A stretch of 64,000 nucleotides of DNA from Pontimicrobium sp. SW4 (GTDB taxonomy: Bacteria > Bacteroidota > Bacteroidia > Flavobacteriales > Flavobacteriaceae): contig NZ_CP157199.1 in assembly GCF_039954625.1 (NCBI RefSeq), positions 1,302,001 to 1,366,000 on the forward strand, in the 5' to 3' direction. Position numbers and translations under genes: made by a program. The notes under the pieces were generated by a model. It made no database searches. It had not been told where the DNA came from and worked only from the letters and a program-made list of their open reading frames with translations. Shown here piece after piece: positions 7,174 through 14,749 of this stretch (positions are counted from its first letter, which is position 1; the number at the start of each line of letters is the position of its first letter).

Positions 7174-8139
7174 ATGAATAAATATAAAGAAATTTATGGA
7201 GTTGACATTAGTAAAGATGTCTTTGATGTTTACGGTTCATTAAGTGGACATGCTCAGTTTAAAAATGACGAGCAAGGATTCCTAGACTTTTTTAAAAAGT
7301 CTATCAAATGATGTTTTGGTAGTCATGGAAGCTACAGGCTATTACCATTATCGATTGTCACAGTTTTTATATAAAAAGGGTGTATCAGTATCCGTAGTAA
7401 ATCCCTTGTCAGTAAAACGCTTCATCCAGATGAAACTAGCAAAAGTAAAAACAGATAAGAGTGATGCCAAGTCCATTTGTGAGTATGTCACGATGAACGA
7501 ATTACCAATGTACGCAGCCTTTACAGATGTTCATGCAGAATGCTTACAGCTTTTTAGATTGTTAGACAATTACATAAAACAGCGTACACAGACCAAGAAC
7601 AAGCTTCATGGGGAAGAGACATTAGGGATTCCATCAAAGTATGCCTATAAGTCATTGCAGCGTGATTTAAAACACTTGGATAAGGAGATTAAAGGAATAG
7701 AGTTAATATTACTGGAACTGGTAAAACAAGATCAGCAACAGCAATTAACCTTGCTAAAGAGCATTCCAGGAATGGGCACAAAGACCGCCTTGTTTTTAAT
7801 CGTTGTAACCGAAGGTTTTAAAAAGTTTGAAGCGCCTCACAGCTTTGCAGTTATGTAGGTATTACACCAACAATACGGGAATCAGGGAGCAGTGTTAGAG
7901 GACGCAGTAGGATAAGTAAAGTAGGCAATAAAAAACTCAGGAATTTATTATTTCTATGTGTTTTTTTGGCTTGCAAACATAACAAGGCATGTAGAGCAAT
8001 GTATGAACGAATTGTAGCAAAGGGGAAGAGTAAAAAGTTAGCACTAATAGCTGTTGCAAATAAGTTACTAAAACAGGCTTTTGCAATTGCAAAAAGCGGA
8101 TTGCCTTATGATGAAAATTTTGTTTCTAAATTAGTTTAA
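7174..8139 (+). pseudogene. IS110-family transposase with two frameshifts
   Basis: Intact, this would be about 321 residues. It opens MNKYKEIYGVDISKDVFDVY, with the first RuvC-like Asp. It stops at TGA 7309-7311 because of an apparent extra base near the T6A5 run at 7288-7298. The next frame carries LVVMEATGYYHYRL and the acidic pair in KTDKSDAKSICEY, then the Tnp_IS116/IS110 domain SIPGMGTKTALFLIV. A lost base near 7849 ends that frame at TAG 7856-7858. The original frame then resumes with YVGITPTIRESGSS, containing the Ser region of the family, and ends at 8137-8139. Both lesions must be undone to restore one protein, so it is read as inactive. Confidence 0.88.
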
Positions 8140-8264
8140 AACTGCTTGTTTTTTAACTCAGTTCTTTGTTAACAATAGTTGTTTCACTTAACATTAATTA
8201 ACATACGTTAACTATTAATAATCAAGATACCACTTAAGTTTGCTAAAACAAAAATAATTTACTT

Positions 8265-9278
8265 ATGAAAACAATTTATTCAACTATTTTAATGCTTATT
8301 CTCTTTTTCAATATTTCTCATGGTCAAAATGAAATGAAAAATTATGGACATCTTATAAATGATGCTGAAAACTTGTTTAAAAAAAGAGAGTATAAAAAAT
8401 CCGCAAAAAAATACGAAGAAGCATTTAGTGTTTATGGAGGAAAAGGAGGTATAGACGATAGATATAATTTTGCAAAATCTTATGCTATGTCAGGAGATTA
8501 TGATAATGCATTCTTTCATTTATTTAAACTTTCAAAAGCTACAGAGCATTATGGCCTGAGCAATATTGGAAAAGTAAAAGATGATGTAGCTTTTAAATCT
8601 TTGCATAAAAAAAAGCGTTGGGCTGAACTCTTGAATATTATTAATAAAAATGTAGAAGTGCTTGGAGTTAATTTAGATACTGAATTAGTAACTCTTTTAG
8701 ATTCTATTTTTGAAGATGATCAAAAATATAGAAAGGCATATATTGATGTAGTAACCCAACAAGGGAGAGAATCTGCTGAATCTAAAAAGATTTTTGACAA
8801 AATGAAACTTATAGACTCCGTTAATTTAAGAAAAGTTAAGAAGATTCTAGATAGTAGAGGTTGGTTAGGAGCCGATCTTGTTGGGGACAAAGGTGTAACT
8901 ACAATGTTTTTGGTGATTCAACATGCAGATTCTCAAACTCAAAGGAAGTATTTACCAATGATAAGAGAAGCGTTTATAAATGGGAAAATACCAGCAAATC
9001 GATTAGCATATTTAGAAGACAGAGTTGCTATTGGGCAAGGGAAAAAACAAATATATGGAACCCAAATCGGTAGTGACCCAGAGATAAATGCATCATATGT
9101 TCTTCCTTTGATTGATCCAAAAAATGTTGATAAGAGACGTGCGACTATAGGACTTGAAACTTTGCAACAATATCTTTCAAATTTTAATATAACCTGGAAT
9201 GTTGAAGAATATATTGAAGAGTTACCAAATATCGAAAGGAAATTTAAAAATCAAAGAGAACTAAATCATAAGAATTAA
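8265..9278 (+). CDS. secreted DUF6624 domain protein
   Basis: A 337-residue protein with a signal peptide (MKTIYSTILMLILFFNISHG, cleavage just after). A TPR-like region with repeated NLFKKREYKKSAKKYEEAF and a tetratricopeptide-like NFAKSYAMSGDYDNAFFHL follows. The C-terminal half carries the DUF6624 signature: GWLGADLVGDKGVTTMFLV, IQHADSQTQRKYLPMIREA and LEDRVAIGQGKKQIYGTQI. Function of DUF6624 is unknown; the protein is expected in the periplasm or outer envelope. It lies directly after the IS110 remnant and reads away from the minus-strand cassette genes, so it may be accessory too. Confidence 0.82.
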   Translation: MKTIYSTILMLILFFNISHGQNEMKNYGHLINDAENLFKKREYKKSAKKYEEAFSVYGGKGGIDDRYNFAKSYAMSGDYDNAFFHLFKLSKATEHYGLSNIGKVKDDVAFKSLHKKKRWAELLNIINKNVEVLGVNLDTELVTLLDSIFEDDQKYRKAYIDVVTQQGRESAESKKIFDKMKLIDSVNLRKVKKILDSRGWLGADLVGDKGVTTMFLVIQHADSQTQRKYLPMIREAFINGKIPANRLAYLEDRVAIGQGKKQIYGTQIGSDPEINASYVLPLIDPKNVDKRRATIGLETLQQYLSNFNITWNVEEYIEELPNIERKFKNQRELNHKN

Positions 9279-9390
9279 TTTATATAACAGATTAACCATT
9301 TTTTTAAATTATTGCCAACTGGTTATATAGTAACAAATATATGGATTTATTGGTCTATATTTTGGGATAACAGAGCATCTGTATTGGTTT

Positions 9391-10182
9391 TTATTCTTTT
9401 TTCTTTTTAGTAATTCTATAATTCAAAAACTCTACAAATAAAGAGAATGCAATAGCAAAATATAAGTACCCTTTTGGTATGGCACCAACTTCGTTTCCAA
9501 ATAACGATGTGTGCGATAAATGTGCAGCTTCGGTGATTAGCATAAAGCCAATTAGTATTAAAAATGCTAAACCTAACATTTGTATACTTGGGTGCGCATC
9601 TATAAACTTACGTATTGGATTAGCAAAGCCAATCATAATGATAATAGAAATTACTACAGCAATTACCATGAGTACTAAATTGTAATTATGGTTGGTAGAT
9701 AAACCGTTGGTCATTCCTACTGCTGTTAAAATAGAATCAATAGAAAAAATAAAGTCAATAATCATTATTTGCACAATGGCCTGCGAAAATGATTTTATTT
9801 TTTTTCCTTTCACAACATCCTTGTCGTGTGAAGGAGTTTCTACTTTCTCTCGAATTTCAGAAGTGCTTTTATAAATTAAAAACAAGCCTCCAGTAAATAG
9901 AATAATACTTTGCCAACTTAATGCTAGATGTAGCCAATTGTTTTCGAAAATATAAAAGGGCTTGGATAAACCAATTAAAAAAGAAACAAAAAACAGTAAT
10001 ATAACACGTTGCGCCATTGCTAATAGCAATCCAATATTAGTTACTCTACCTCTTTGATTTTCAGGTAGTTTATTAGCTGCTATAGAAATAAACACAATAT
10101 TATCAATACCTAGAATAATCTCTAAAAAGGTTAGAGTTAACAATGCCATTATAGCATCACTAGTAAGTAGAAAATCTAGCAT
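9391..10182 (-). CDS. TerC-family integral membrane protein
   Basis: A 263-residue polytopic protein of the TerC family. Both conserved Asp-containing membrane motifs are present: EIILGIDNIVFI near residues 21-32 and IDFIFSIDSILTAVG in the middle. Seven or so hydrophobic helices are visible, with a charged cytoplasmic loop (ETPSHDKDVVKGKK) between the halves and a Lys-rich tail. Family members are linked to metal-ion (notably manganese) efflux and tellurite resistance. It follows the lipoprotein gene by 4 bp on the same strand, so the pair is probably cotranscribed. Confidence 0.9.
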   Translation of the reverse strand: MLDFLLTSDAIMALLTLTFLEIILGIDNIVFISIAANKLPENQRGRVTNIGLLLAMAQRVILLFFVSFLIGLSKPFYIFENNWLHLALSWQSIILFTGGLFLIYKSTSEIREKVETPSHDKDVVKGKKIKSFSQAIVQIMIIDFIFSIDSILTAVGMTNGLSTNHNYNLVLMVIAVVISIIIMIGFANPIRKFIDAHPSIQMLGLAFLILIGFMLITEAAHLSHTSLFGNEVGAIPKGYLYFAIAFSLFVEFLNYRITKKKKE

Positions 10183-10186
10183 AGTA

Positions 10187-10558
10187 CTAATTTATTTTTT
10201 TAGCAATTCCTTTTTGTTTTGTTGTTTCGCCTACATACGAATACTCAAAAGTGTATGAGGAATCTGTAGTAGATAATATTTTTAAATGAATGTCTTTCTG
10301 TTCTGCCATGCTTTTTGGGTTTATGGTTTTAAAAACCACTTCGCAGTCATTAATCCATCTTACATTTGCAGAGTCAGTTTTGTTTTCAAAAGTTTCAATT
10401 TGAAGCTTATCTGTTCTTGTAAAAACAGATGTGTAATCAATACTATCAATAGTAATAGTGCTTTCAAACGATCCTGTTTTATAATTTGTACAGTTTCTTT
10501 CAATTTGATAGCAACTAGAAAGGAATATAAATAAAATGATTACATAGAAATATTTCAT
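10187..10558 (-). CDS. small conserved lipoprotein, function unknown
   Basis: A 123-residue protein with a lipoprotein signal peptide ending in LSSC (Cys16). The rest is a polar, beta-rich domain of about 100 residues with the run RNCTNYKTGSFES and a central WINDCEVVF. I recognise no catalytic motif. It precedes the TerC-type gene closely on the same strand, which hints at a shared envelope-related role, but nothing in the sequence shows one. Confidence 0.75.
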   Translation of the reverse strand: MKYFYVIILFIFLSSCYQIERNCTNYKTGSFESTITIDSIDYTSVFTRTDKLQIETFENKTDSANVRWINDCEVVFKTINPKSMAEQKDIHLKILSTTDSSYTFEYSYVGETTKQKGIAKKIN

Positions 10559-10587
10559 GTGTTATATTTATTGTTTTTCAATTGCCA

Positions 10588-10612
10588 TACTTCGACTTCG
10601 TTCAGTAAAGGC
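10588..10612. repeat. short remnant of a flavobacterial intergenic repeat, tentative
   Basis: The string ACTTCGACTTCGTTCAGTAA in the 149-bp gap upstream of the lipoprotein resembles the dispersed CTTCGACT-CG-TCAG type sequences common between genes in flavobacteria. No second arm is visible here, so this is a weak resemblance only. Confidence 0.25.
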
Positions 10613-10707
10613 TTGTAACATCCATTTAATTTTTTCTTAGATACCAAGATTATAATTATGGATATTTCATAGAAAAGAATTTCTGTACAAATTTAATAAG
10701 AATACGT

Positions 10708-11073
10708 CTAATTCTTATAGTTTTTATATGTACCATCTTTAAAAAAAATAACAATCCTGTCAATATCAGTAGAATTTGAACTAAGAGAATCCAGCAATAA
10801 ATTTTCTTTATCTATCACATTGCTATTTTCGGGTTTGTTTTCAATATTCTTCGGAAAAGTGCCTTTACCATTTAGCAACCAATACAAATCAACGTCTGGA
10901 AAGGAGGAGAGTATTTTCATAACAAAATCTAAACTAGGTTTATTTCTCTCAGATAATATATGAGAAATGCTAGAACGCTGCACACCAATTTTATCTGCAA
11001 AAGAAGAGGCAGATAGACTATAATAATCTATAATTTGTTGCAGCCTTATGGTGAAATTTTTAGAGTTTATCAT
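10708..11073 (-). CDS. XRE-family helix-turn-helix regulator
   Basis: A 121-residue DNA-binding protein from ATG 11073. The N-terminal half is a Cro/CI-type HTH: SASSFADKIGVQRSSISHILSE (about residues 20-41) with the following NKPSLDFVMKILSSFPDVDLYWLLNGKG typical of the bacteroidetes XRE group. The tail is polar and rich in Ser/Asp, of unknown role. A TTG at 11082 would add three residues, but ATG is preferred. TATCTTTG on the minus strand (11080-11087) matches the -7 box and would put the transcript start at or next to the ATG, so the message may be nearly leaderless. Its gene diverges from the M14 peptidase gene, and copies of TGTAAACA flank the gap. Confidence 0.85.
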   Translation of the reverse strand: MINSKNFTIRLQQIIDYYSLSASSFADKIGVQRSSISHILSERNKPSLDFVMKILSSFPDVDLYWLLNGKGTFPKNIENKPENSNVIDKENLLLDSLSSNSTDIDRIVIFFKDGTYKNYKN

Positions 11074-11335
11074 TGTAAACAAAGATATTTAATATATAGC
11101 TAAATTTCATTGTTTTTTAGTATATTTTATTAGGTGTATAGTAAAATTCTATTACAATTATTTAAACTTAAATTCTATATAAAATAATTTAATTATCTAA
11201 TATTGAATAATTTAAATGGTTAATAATAATCTTATTCATTTTTTTAGTTATAATACTGTATAATCGCATACAATTGTAAACAAAAAAGAATGATTTCATT
11301 GTTTACATTTGTAAAGTTTAGATTATTTACATTTG
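11074..11335. promoter_or_regulatory. divergent control region with repeated TGTAAACA sites
   Basis: The octamer TGTAAACA occurs at 11074-11081 (touching the XRE start and -7 box) and at 11275-11282. Its reverse complement TGTTTACA is at 11300-11307. The last two form an inverted pair just upstream of the M14 gene. TTTACATTTG is repeated at 11302-11311 and 11326-11335; both contain TACATTTG, which fits the -7 consensus TAnnTTTG. The layout suits autoregulation by the XRE protein and control of the divergent gene. Confidence 0.5.
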
Positions 11336-11351
11336 CAACTTATAATTACTT

Positions 11352-12506
11352 ATGCTAAATCATTCTTCTTTACATTCAGAATTTGAGCGCTATAAAACGG
11401 AGTCTCTTTTTCATAGATATATTACCAATAGACACATTGAGTCAGTATTAAAAAGATTGCCTAAAAGTTTCGAAGTTTCTGTCATTGGACAATCGGTTAA
11501 TGACTTGCCTATTTATGGTATTAAGCTTGGAAGTGGTGATAAGCGTGTTTTAATGTGGTCACAAATGCATGGAAATGAATCGACAACGACTAAAGCGTGC
11601 TTTGATTTGCTGCAATATCTCATGATAAATAAGGGTATATTAAAGTGTTGTACACTTTATGTTATACCTATTTTAAATCCAGATGGAGCAAAAGCTTATA
11701 CACGTTTAAATGCCAATGGTGTTGACCTTAATAGAGATGCACAAGATTTAACGCAGCCCGAAAGTGTCGTACTAAAGAGTATTTTTGAAAGGTTTAAACC
11801 AAATTTTTGCTTCAATTTGCATGGTCAAAGAACTATTTTTAGTGCAGGAAGCACCAATAACTCAGCTACGGTTAGCTTTTTGGCTCCAGCACAAGATCCG
11901 GAATGTACTGTTACAGAGAATCGTAAAGTTGCTATGGAATTAATAGCAAGCATGAATAAGATGCTGCAAAACAATATTCCTAATGGTGTTGGTATTTACG
12001 ATGATGCTTTTAATATTAATTGTGTTGGAGATACATTTCAAAGCCATAATGTGCCTACAGTATTATTTGAAGCAGGTCACTTTAAGGATGATTATGCTAG
12101 GGAAGAGGTGAGAAAGTTTATTTTTGGTTCATTATTAGTAGCGTTAGACACGATTAGTATAAATGAACATTTAGGAACTCAGTTTAAGCCTTATTTTGAT
12201 ATTCCACAGAATCAAAAACTGTTTTATGACATTATTATTAGAAATGCTAATGTCTTAATTGATTCAAAAGAAGAAGTTTTAGATATAGCAATTCAGTATG
12301 AAGAAGTGTTAATGGGTGAGAAGGTACATTTTATCCCTAGAATTAAAGATTTTGGAGATCTTTCTAAGTATTTTTCGCATAAAGAAATTAACGCAAACAA
12401 TAAGCGAGTGGTACTAGGAGAAAACAGGGCTTTACGTAGTGAAAGTGTAATTGATTTCATTACCATTGATAATGAATTATTCTCATTAAAAACAACAAAT
12501 AACTAA
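11352..12506 (+). CDS. M14-family zinc peptidase / aspartoacylase-like protein
   Basis: A 384-residue cytoplasmic protein (no signal peptide). Zinc ligands are His73 and Glu76 in MHGNEST and His157 in NLHGQ; the NPDG loop (109-112) and VDLNRDAQ (125-132) are typical of the M14 carboxypeptidase fold. The likely general-base Glu sits in LFEAGHF. The C-terminal 120 residues form an extra domain without recognised motif. The promoter lies in the TGTAAACA region. An Lrp-type regulator gene follows, suggesting amino-acid or peptide metabolism. Peptidase and deacylase activity are both possible. Confidence 0.82.
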   Translation: MLNHSSLHSEFERYKTESLFHRYITNRHIESVLKRLPKSFEVSVIGQSVNDLPIYGIKLGSGDKRVLMWSQMHGNESTTTKACFDLLQYLMINKGILKCCTLYVIPILNPDGAKAYTRLNANGVDLNRDAQDLTQPESVVLKSIFERFKPNFCFNLHGQRTIFSAGSTNNSATVSFLAPAQDPECTVTENRKVAMELIASMNKMLQNNIPNGVGIYDDAFNINCVGDTFQSHNVPTVLFEAGHFKDDYAREEVRKFIFGSLLVALDTISINEHLGTQFKPYFDIPQNQKLFYDIIIRNANVLIDSKEEVLDIAIQYEEVLMGEKVHFIPRIKDFGDLSKYFSHKEINANNKRVVLGENRALRSESVIDFITIDNELFSLKTTNN

Positions 12507-12538
12507 TAAATAATTCGTTATTTTTATTAAAAATGCAT

Positions 12539-12546
12539 TAGTTTTG
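12539..12546 (+). promoter_or_regulatory. -7 box of the Lrp-type gene
   Basis: TAGTTTTG fits TAnnTTTG and lies 24 bp before the ATG. No clear TTG is present at the expected upstream distance. Confidence 0.4.
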
Positions 12547-12570
12547 ATTTTTATTTAACAAAATTGAAAA

Positions 12571-13050
12571 ATGGCTAAATTTAGATTAGACGAAATAGAT
12601 CATCAAATTCTTGATATGTTAATTGACAACACAAGAATTCCTTTTACAGATATTGCAAAAAAATTATTGATTTCGGCTGGAACTGTTCATGTTAGAGTTA
12701 AGAAAATGGAAGATGCTGGAATTATTAAGGGGTCATCTTTAACTTTAGATTATCAAAAACTAGGGTATTCATTTATTGCTTATGTTGGGGTATTTCTTCA
12801 AAATACTTCTCAAACAAAGTTTGTTCTAGAACGTATTAACGACATTCCATATATTACAGTTGCACATATAACTACAGGTAAGTTTAATATTTTCTGCAAA
12901 ATTAGAGCAAAAGATACCACGCATGCAAAAGACGTTATTTTTATGTTAGATGATATCGAAGGGGTTTATAGAACCGAAACGATGATTTCATTGGAGGAAA
13001 GTATCAATGACAAGAAGCGTTTAATGCATTCAATATTTAATGATTTATAG
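12571..13050 (+). CDS. Lrp/AsnC-family transcriptional regulator
   Basis: A 159-residue regulator. The N-terminal winged HTH is seen in LDEIDHQILDMLIDNTRIPF and the recognition segment SAGTVHVRVKKMEDAGII. The C-terminal RAM/AsnC effector domain includes YSFIAYVGVFLQ, VAHITTGKFNIFCKI and GVYRTETMISLEE. Such proteins usually form octamers and answer to amino acids. The gene is 64 bp downstream of the M14 peptidase with its own likely promoter, and 15 bp upstream of the DinB-like gene, which is probably cotranscribed. Confidence 0.93.
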   Translation: MAKFRLDEIDHQILDMLIDNTRIPFTDIAKKLLISAGTVHVRVKKMEDAGIIKGSSLTLDYQKLGYSFIAYVGVFLQNTSQTKFVLERINDIPYITVAHITTGKFNIFCKIRAKDTTHAKDVIFMLDDIEGVYRTETMISLEESINDKKRLMHSIFNDL

Positions 13051-13065
13051 TTTTCTATTACTATC

Positions 13066-13578
13066 ATGTCAAAATATTTAAACACAGAAGAATTTAACAG
13101 CTACTATAGCACATATATTAATTTAGTAGAACAAGAAGATATAGTAGCTTCACTTCAACAGAATTTAAAAGAGATGTTATCTTTTTACAAGTCTATTCCA
13201 GAAGACAAATGGTCGTTTTCTTATGCAAAAGGAAAATGGACCATTAAGGAGATTATGCAACATTTATTAGACACTGAAAGGATTTTTGCTTACAGAGCAT
13301 TATGTTTTTCACGAAAAGATAATGTTGAGCTTCCAGGGTATGATCAAGACGAATATTTAGAGCATTCTAAAGCTAATTCTAGAAATAAAGAGAGCTTGAT
13401 TGAAGAATACATATCTATTAGAAACGCAACAATTTCGTTGTTTAAAAGCTTTTTAAAAGAAATGTTTATGCATATTGGTGTTGCAAGCAATAGTCCACTA
13501 TCGGTAAGAGCTGCTGGGTATATAATTGTTGGCCACGAAAGGCATCATTGCAATGTGATTAAAGAACGCTATCTATAG
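13066..13578 (+). CDS. DinB-family (DinB_2) protein
   Basis: A 170-residue four-helix-bundle protein of the DinB/YfiT-like group. The putative metal-binding His residues are visible in KEIMQHLLDTERIFAYRAL and GHERHHCNVIKERY, with the LPGYDQDEYL loop between. The group includes thiol-dependent transferases; the substrate here is unknown. It is convergent with aroB, separated by only 3 bp, and follows the Lrp gene. Confidence 0.85.
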   Translation: MSKYLNTEEFNSYYSTYINLVEQEDIVASLQQNLKEMLSFYKSIPEDKWSFSYAKGKWTIKEIMQHLLDTERIFAYRALCFSRKDNVELPGYDQDEYLEHSKANSRNKESLIEEYISIRNATISLFKSFLKEMFMHIGVASNSPLSVRAAGYIIVGHERHHCNVIKERYL

Positions 13579-13581
13579 AAT

Positions 13582-14652
13582 TTAGTTAGATTTATAATAA
13601 TCGAAAGCCTCTAAAATAAGTGCGTTTTCTACTTTACAATCTATTTTAGATTTTCCAATATCCTCAAGAAGTACAAAATTCACATTTCCATGGGTGTTTT
13701 TTTTGTCAAATTTCATGAGCTCAATTATTGCTAAGTAATCATCTTGAGTTAATTCTACAAGTCCGTAAATATTTCTAATTGTAGATTTTATGTTTTGCAG
13801 TTTTTTATAAGGAAAGTCAAACTTCTTATGTGAAATATAAGTAGCCAATACCATTCCAATGGCAATTGCTTCACCATGTAGTAATGTTTCTTTTTCATCA
13901 TTACTTAGGCAGTACGATTCTATTGCATGTCCTAGGGTATGACCATAGTTTAAGGTTTTTCTTAAACCATTTTCATTTGGGTCTTCGGTTACGACGTTCT
14001 TTTTTATAATAATAGATTCGTAAATCAATTGGTCTAAATCATCAAGCGTGAATTTTGATAAATCACTCATTTTATGCCAGTAAGCTTCATCTTGAATTAA
14101 GCCATGTTTCAGCATTTCTGCTAAGCCAGAACGCATTTCATTTTGGGGTAAGGTTTCAAGAAATTTAGTATCAACTAGTACCATGTCACTACAATTAATA
14201 ACACCTATTTGGTTTTTTAAAGTACCAAGGTCAACACCAGTTTTTCCACCAATTGACGCATCAACCATAGCTAATAAGGATGTAGGAACATTAATAAAGG
14301 CTATTCCTCGTTTAAAACACGAAGCTACAAAACCACCAAGGTCTGTAACAACACCACCACCTAGATTAATTAAAAGTGACTTTCTATCGCCATCTAGATT
14401 AGATAAAGCATCCCAAACACCAACACAAGTATCAATCGTTTTATTAACTTCTCCAGCATCTATTTCAATAATTTCGAAGTTTTTTGAAGTATTTAATTGT
14501 GCTAAAAAATAACTCAAGCAATGTTCATGCGTATTTGTATCCACTAATACAAATATTTTTGAAAAATTAGATTCGTTAATATAACTATTTAGTTTGTCGT
14601 AACAAGTTGAATTAAAATGTATTGCGTACTCTTGGGTTAAGATTGATTCCAT
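13582..14652 (-). CDS. aroB: 3-dehydroquinate synthase AroB
   Basis: AroB converts DAHP to 3-dehydroquinate, the second step of the shikimate pathway. The 356-residue protein shows the NAD-binding NLGGGVVTDLGGFVAS (96-111), the signature LAMVDASIGGKTGVDL (127-142), and the zinc-binding region with HGEAIAIGM and NYGHTLGHAIE. Length is normal. It ends 3 bp from the convergent DinB-like gene and diverges from proline dehydrogenase. Confidence 0.96.
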   Translation of the reverse strand: MESILTQEYAIHFNSTCYDKLNSYINESNFSKIFVLVDTNTHEHCLSYFLAQLNTSKNFEIIEIDAGEVNKTIDTCVGVWDALSNLDGDRKSLLINLGGGVVTDLGGFVASCFKRGIAFINVPTSLLAMVDASIGGKTGVDLGTLKNQIGVINCSDMVLVDTKFLETLPQNEMRSGLAEMLKHGLIQDEAYWHKMSDLSKFTLDDLDQLIYESIIIKKNVVTEDPNENGLRKTLNYGHTLGHAIESYCLSNDEKETLLHGEAIAIGMVLATYISHKKFDFPYKKLQNIKSTIRNIYGLVELTQDDYLAIIELMKFDKKNTHGNVNFVLLEDIGKSKIDCKVENALILEAFDYYKSN

Positions 14653-14721
14653 GTATGTTTGCCATAAAATTTGACCGTTAAAATAAGTAGAAAATTATTA
14701 AAAAAGTATCTTAGTAATAAA

Positions 14722-14729
14722 TATATTTG
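14722..14729 (+). promoter_or_regulatory. -7 box of proline dehydrogenase gene
   Basis: TATATTTG matches TAnnTTTG 20 bp before the ATG at 14750, in the 97-bp gap divergent from aroB. No good TTG upstream element is seen. Confidence 0.45.
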
Positions 14730-14749
14730 CTCTAAATGTAATTGTAATT

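Larger units (their letters stand above)
6961..8232 (+). mobile_element. IS110-family insertion sequence, decayed
   Basis: Spans a 213-bp non-coding left end, a broken IS110-type transposase gene and a short right end. Boundaries are proposed from a 9-bp direct repeat CTTAAGTTT at 6961-6969 and again at 8233-8241; IS110 elements lack terminal inverted repeats and are bounded by short direct core repeats. The resulting 1,272 bp suits the family. A long left end and short right end match the IS110 group, whose bridge RNA lies upstream of the transposase, and not the IS1111 group. Exact ends remain uncertain. Confidence 0.65.

Noticed and set aside
7288..7311. Programmed frameshift at the T6A5 run of the IS110 transposase
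   Set aside because: The shift needed is by +1, the A/T heptamer is not in the register for a -1 slip, IS110 elements do not normally use frameshifting, and a second lesion downstream is present.
14183..14512. 109-residue open frame opposite aroB
   Set aside because: It lies wholly antisense to conserved aroB motifs, and its Pro/Thr-rich sequence is that expected of a shadow frame.
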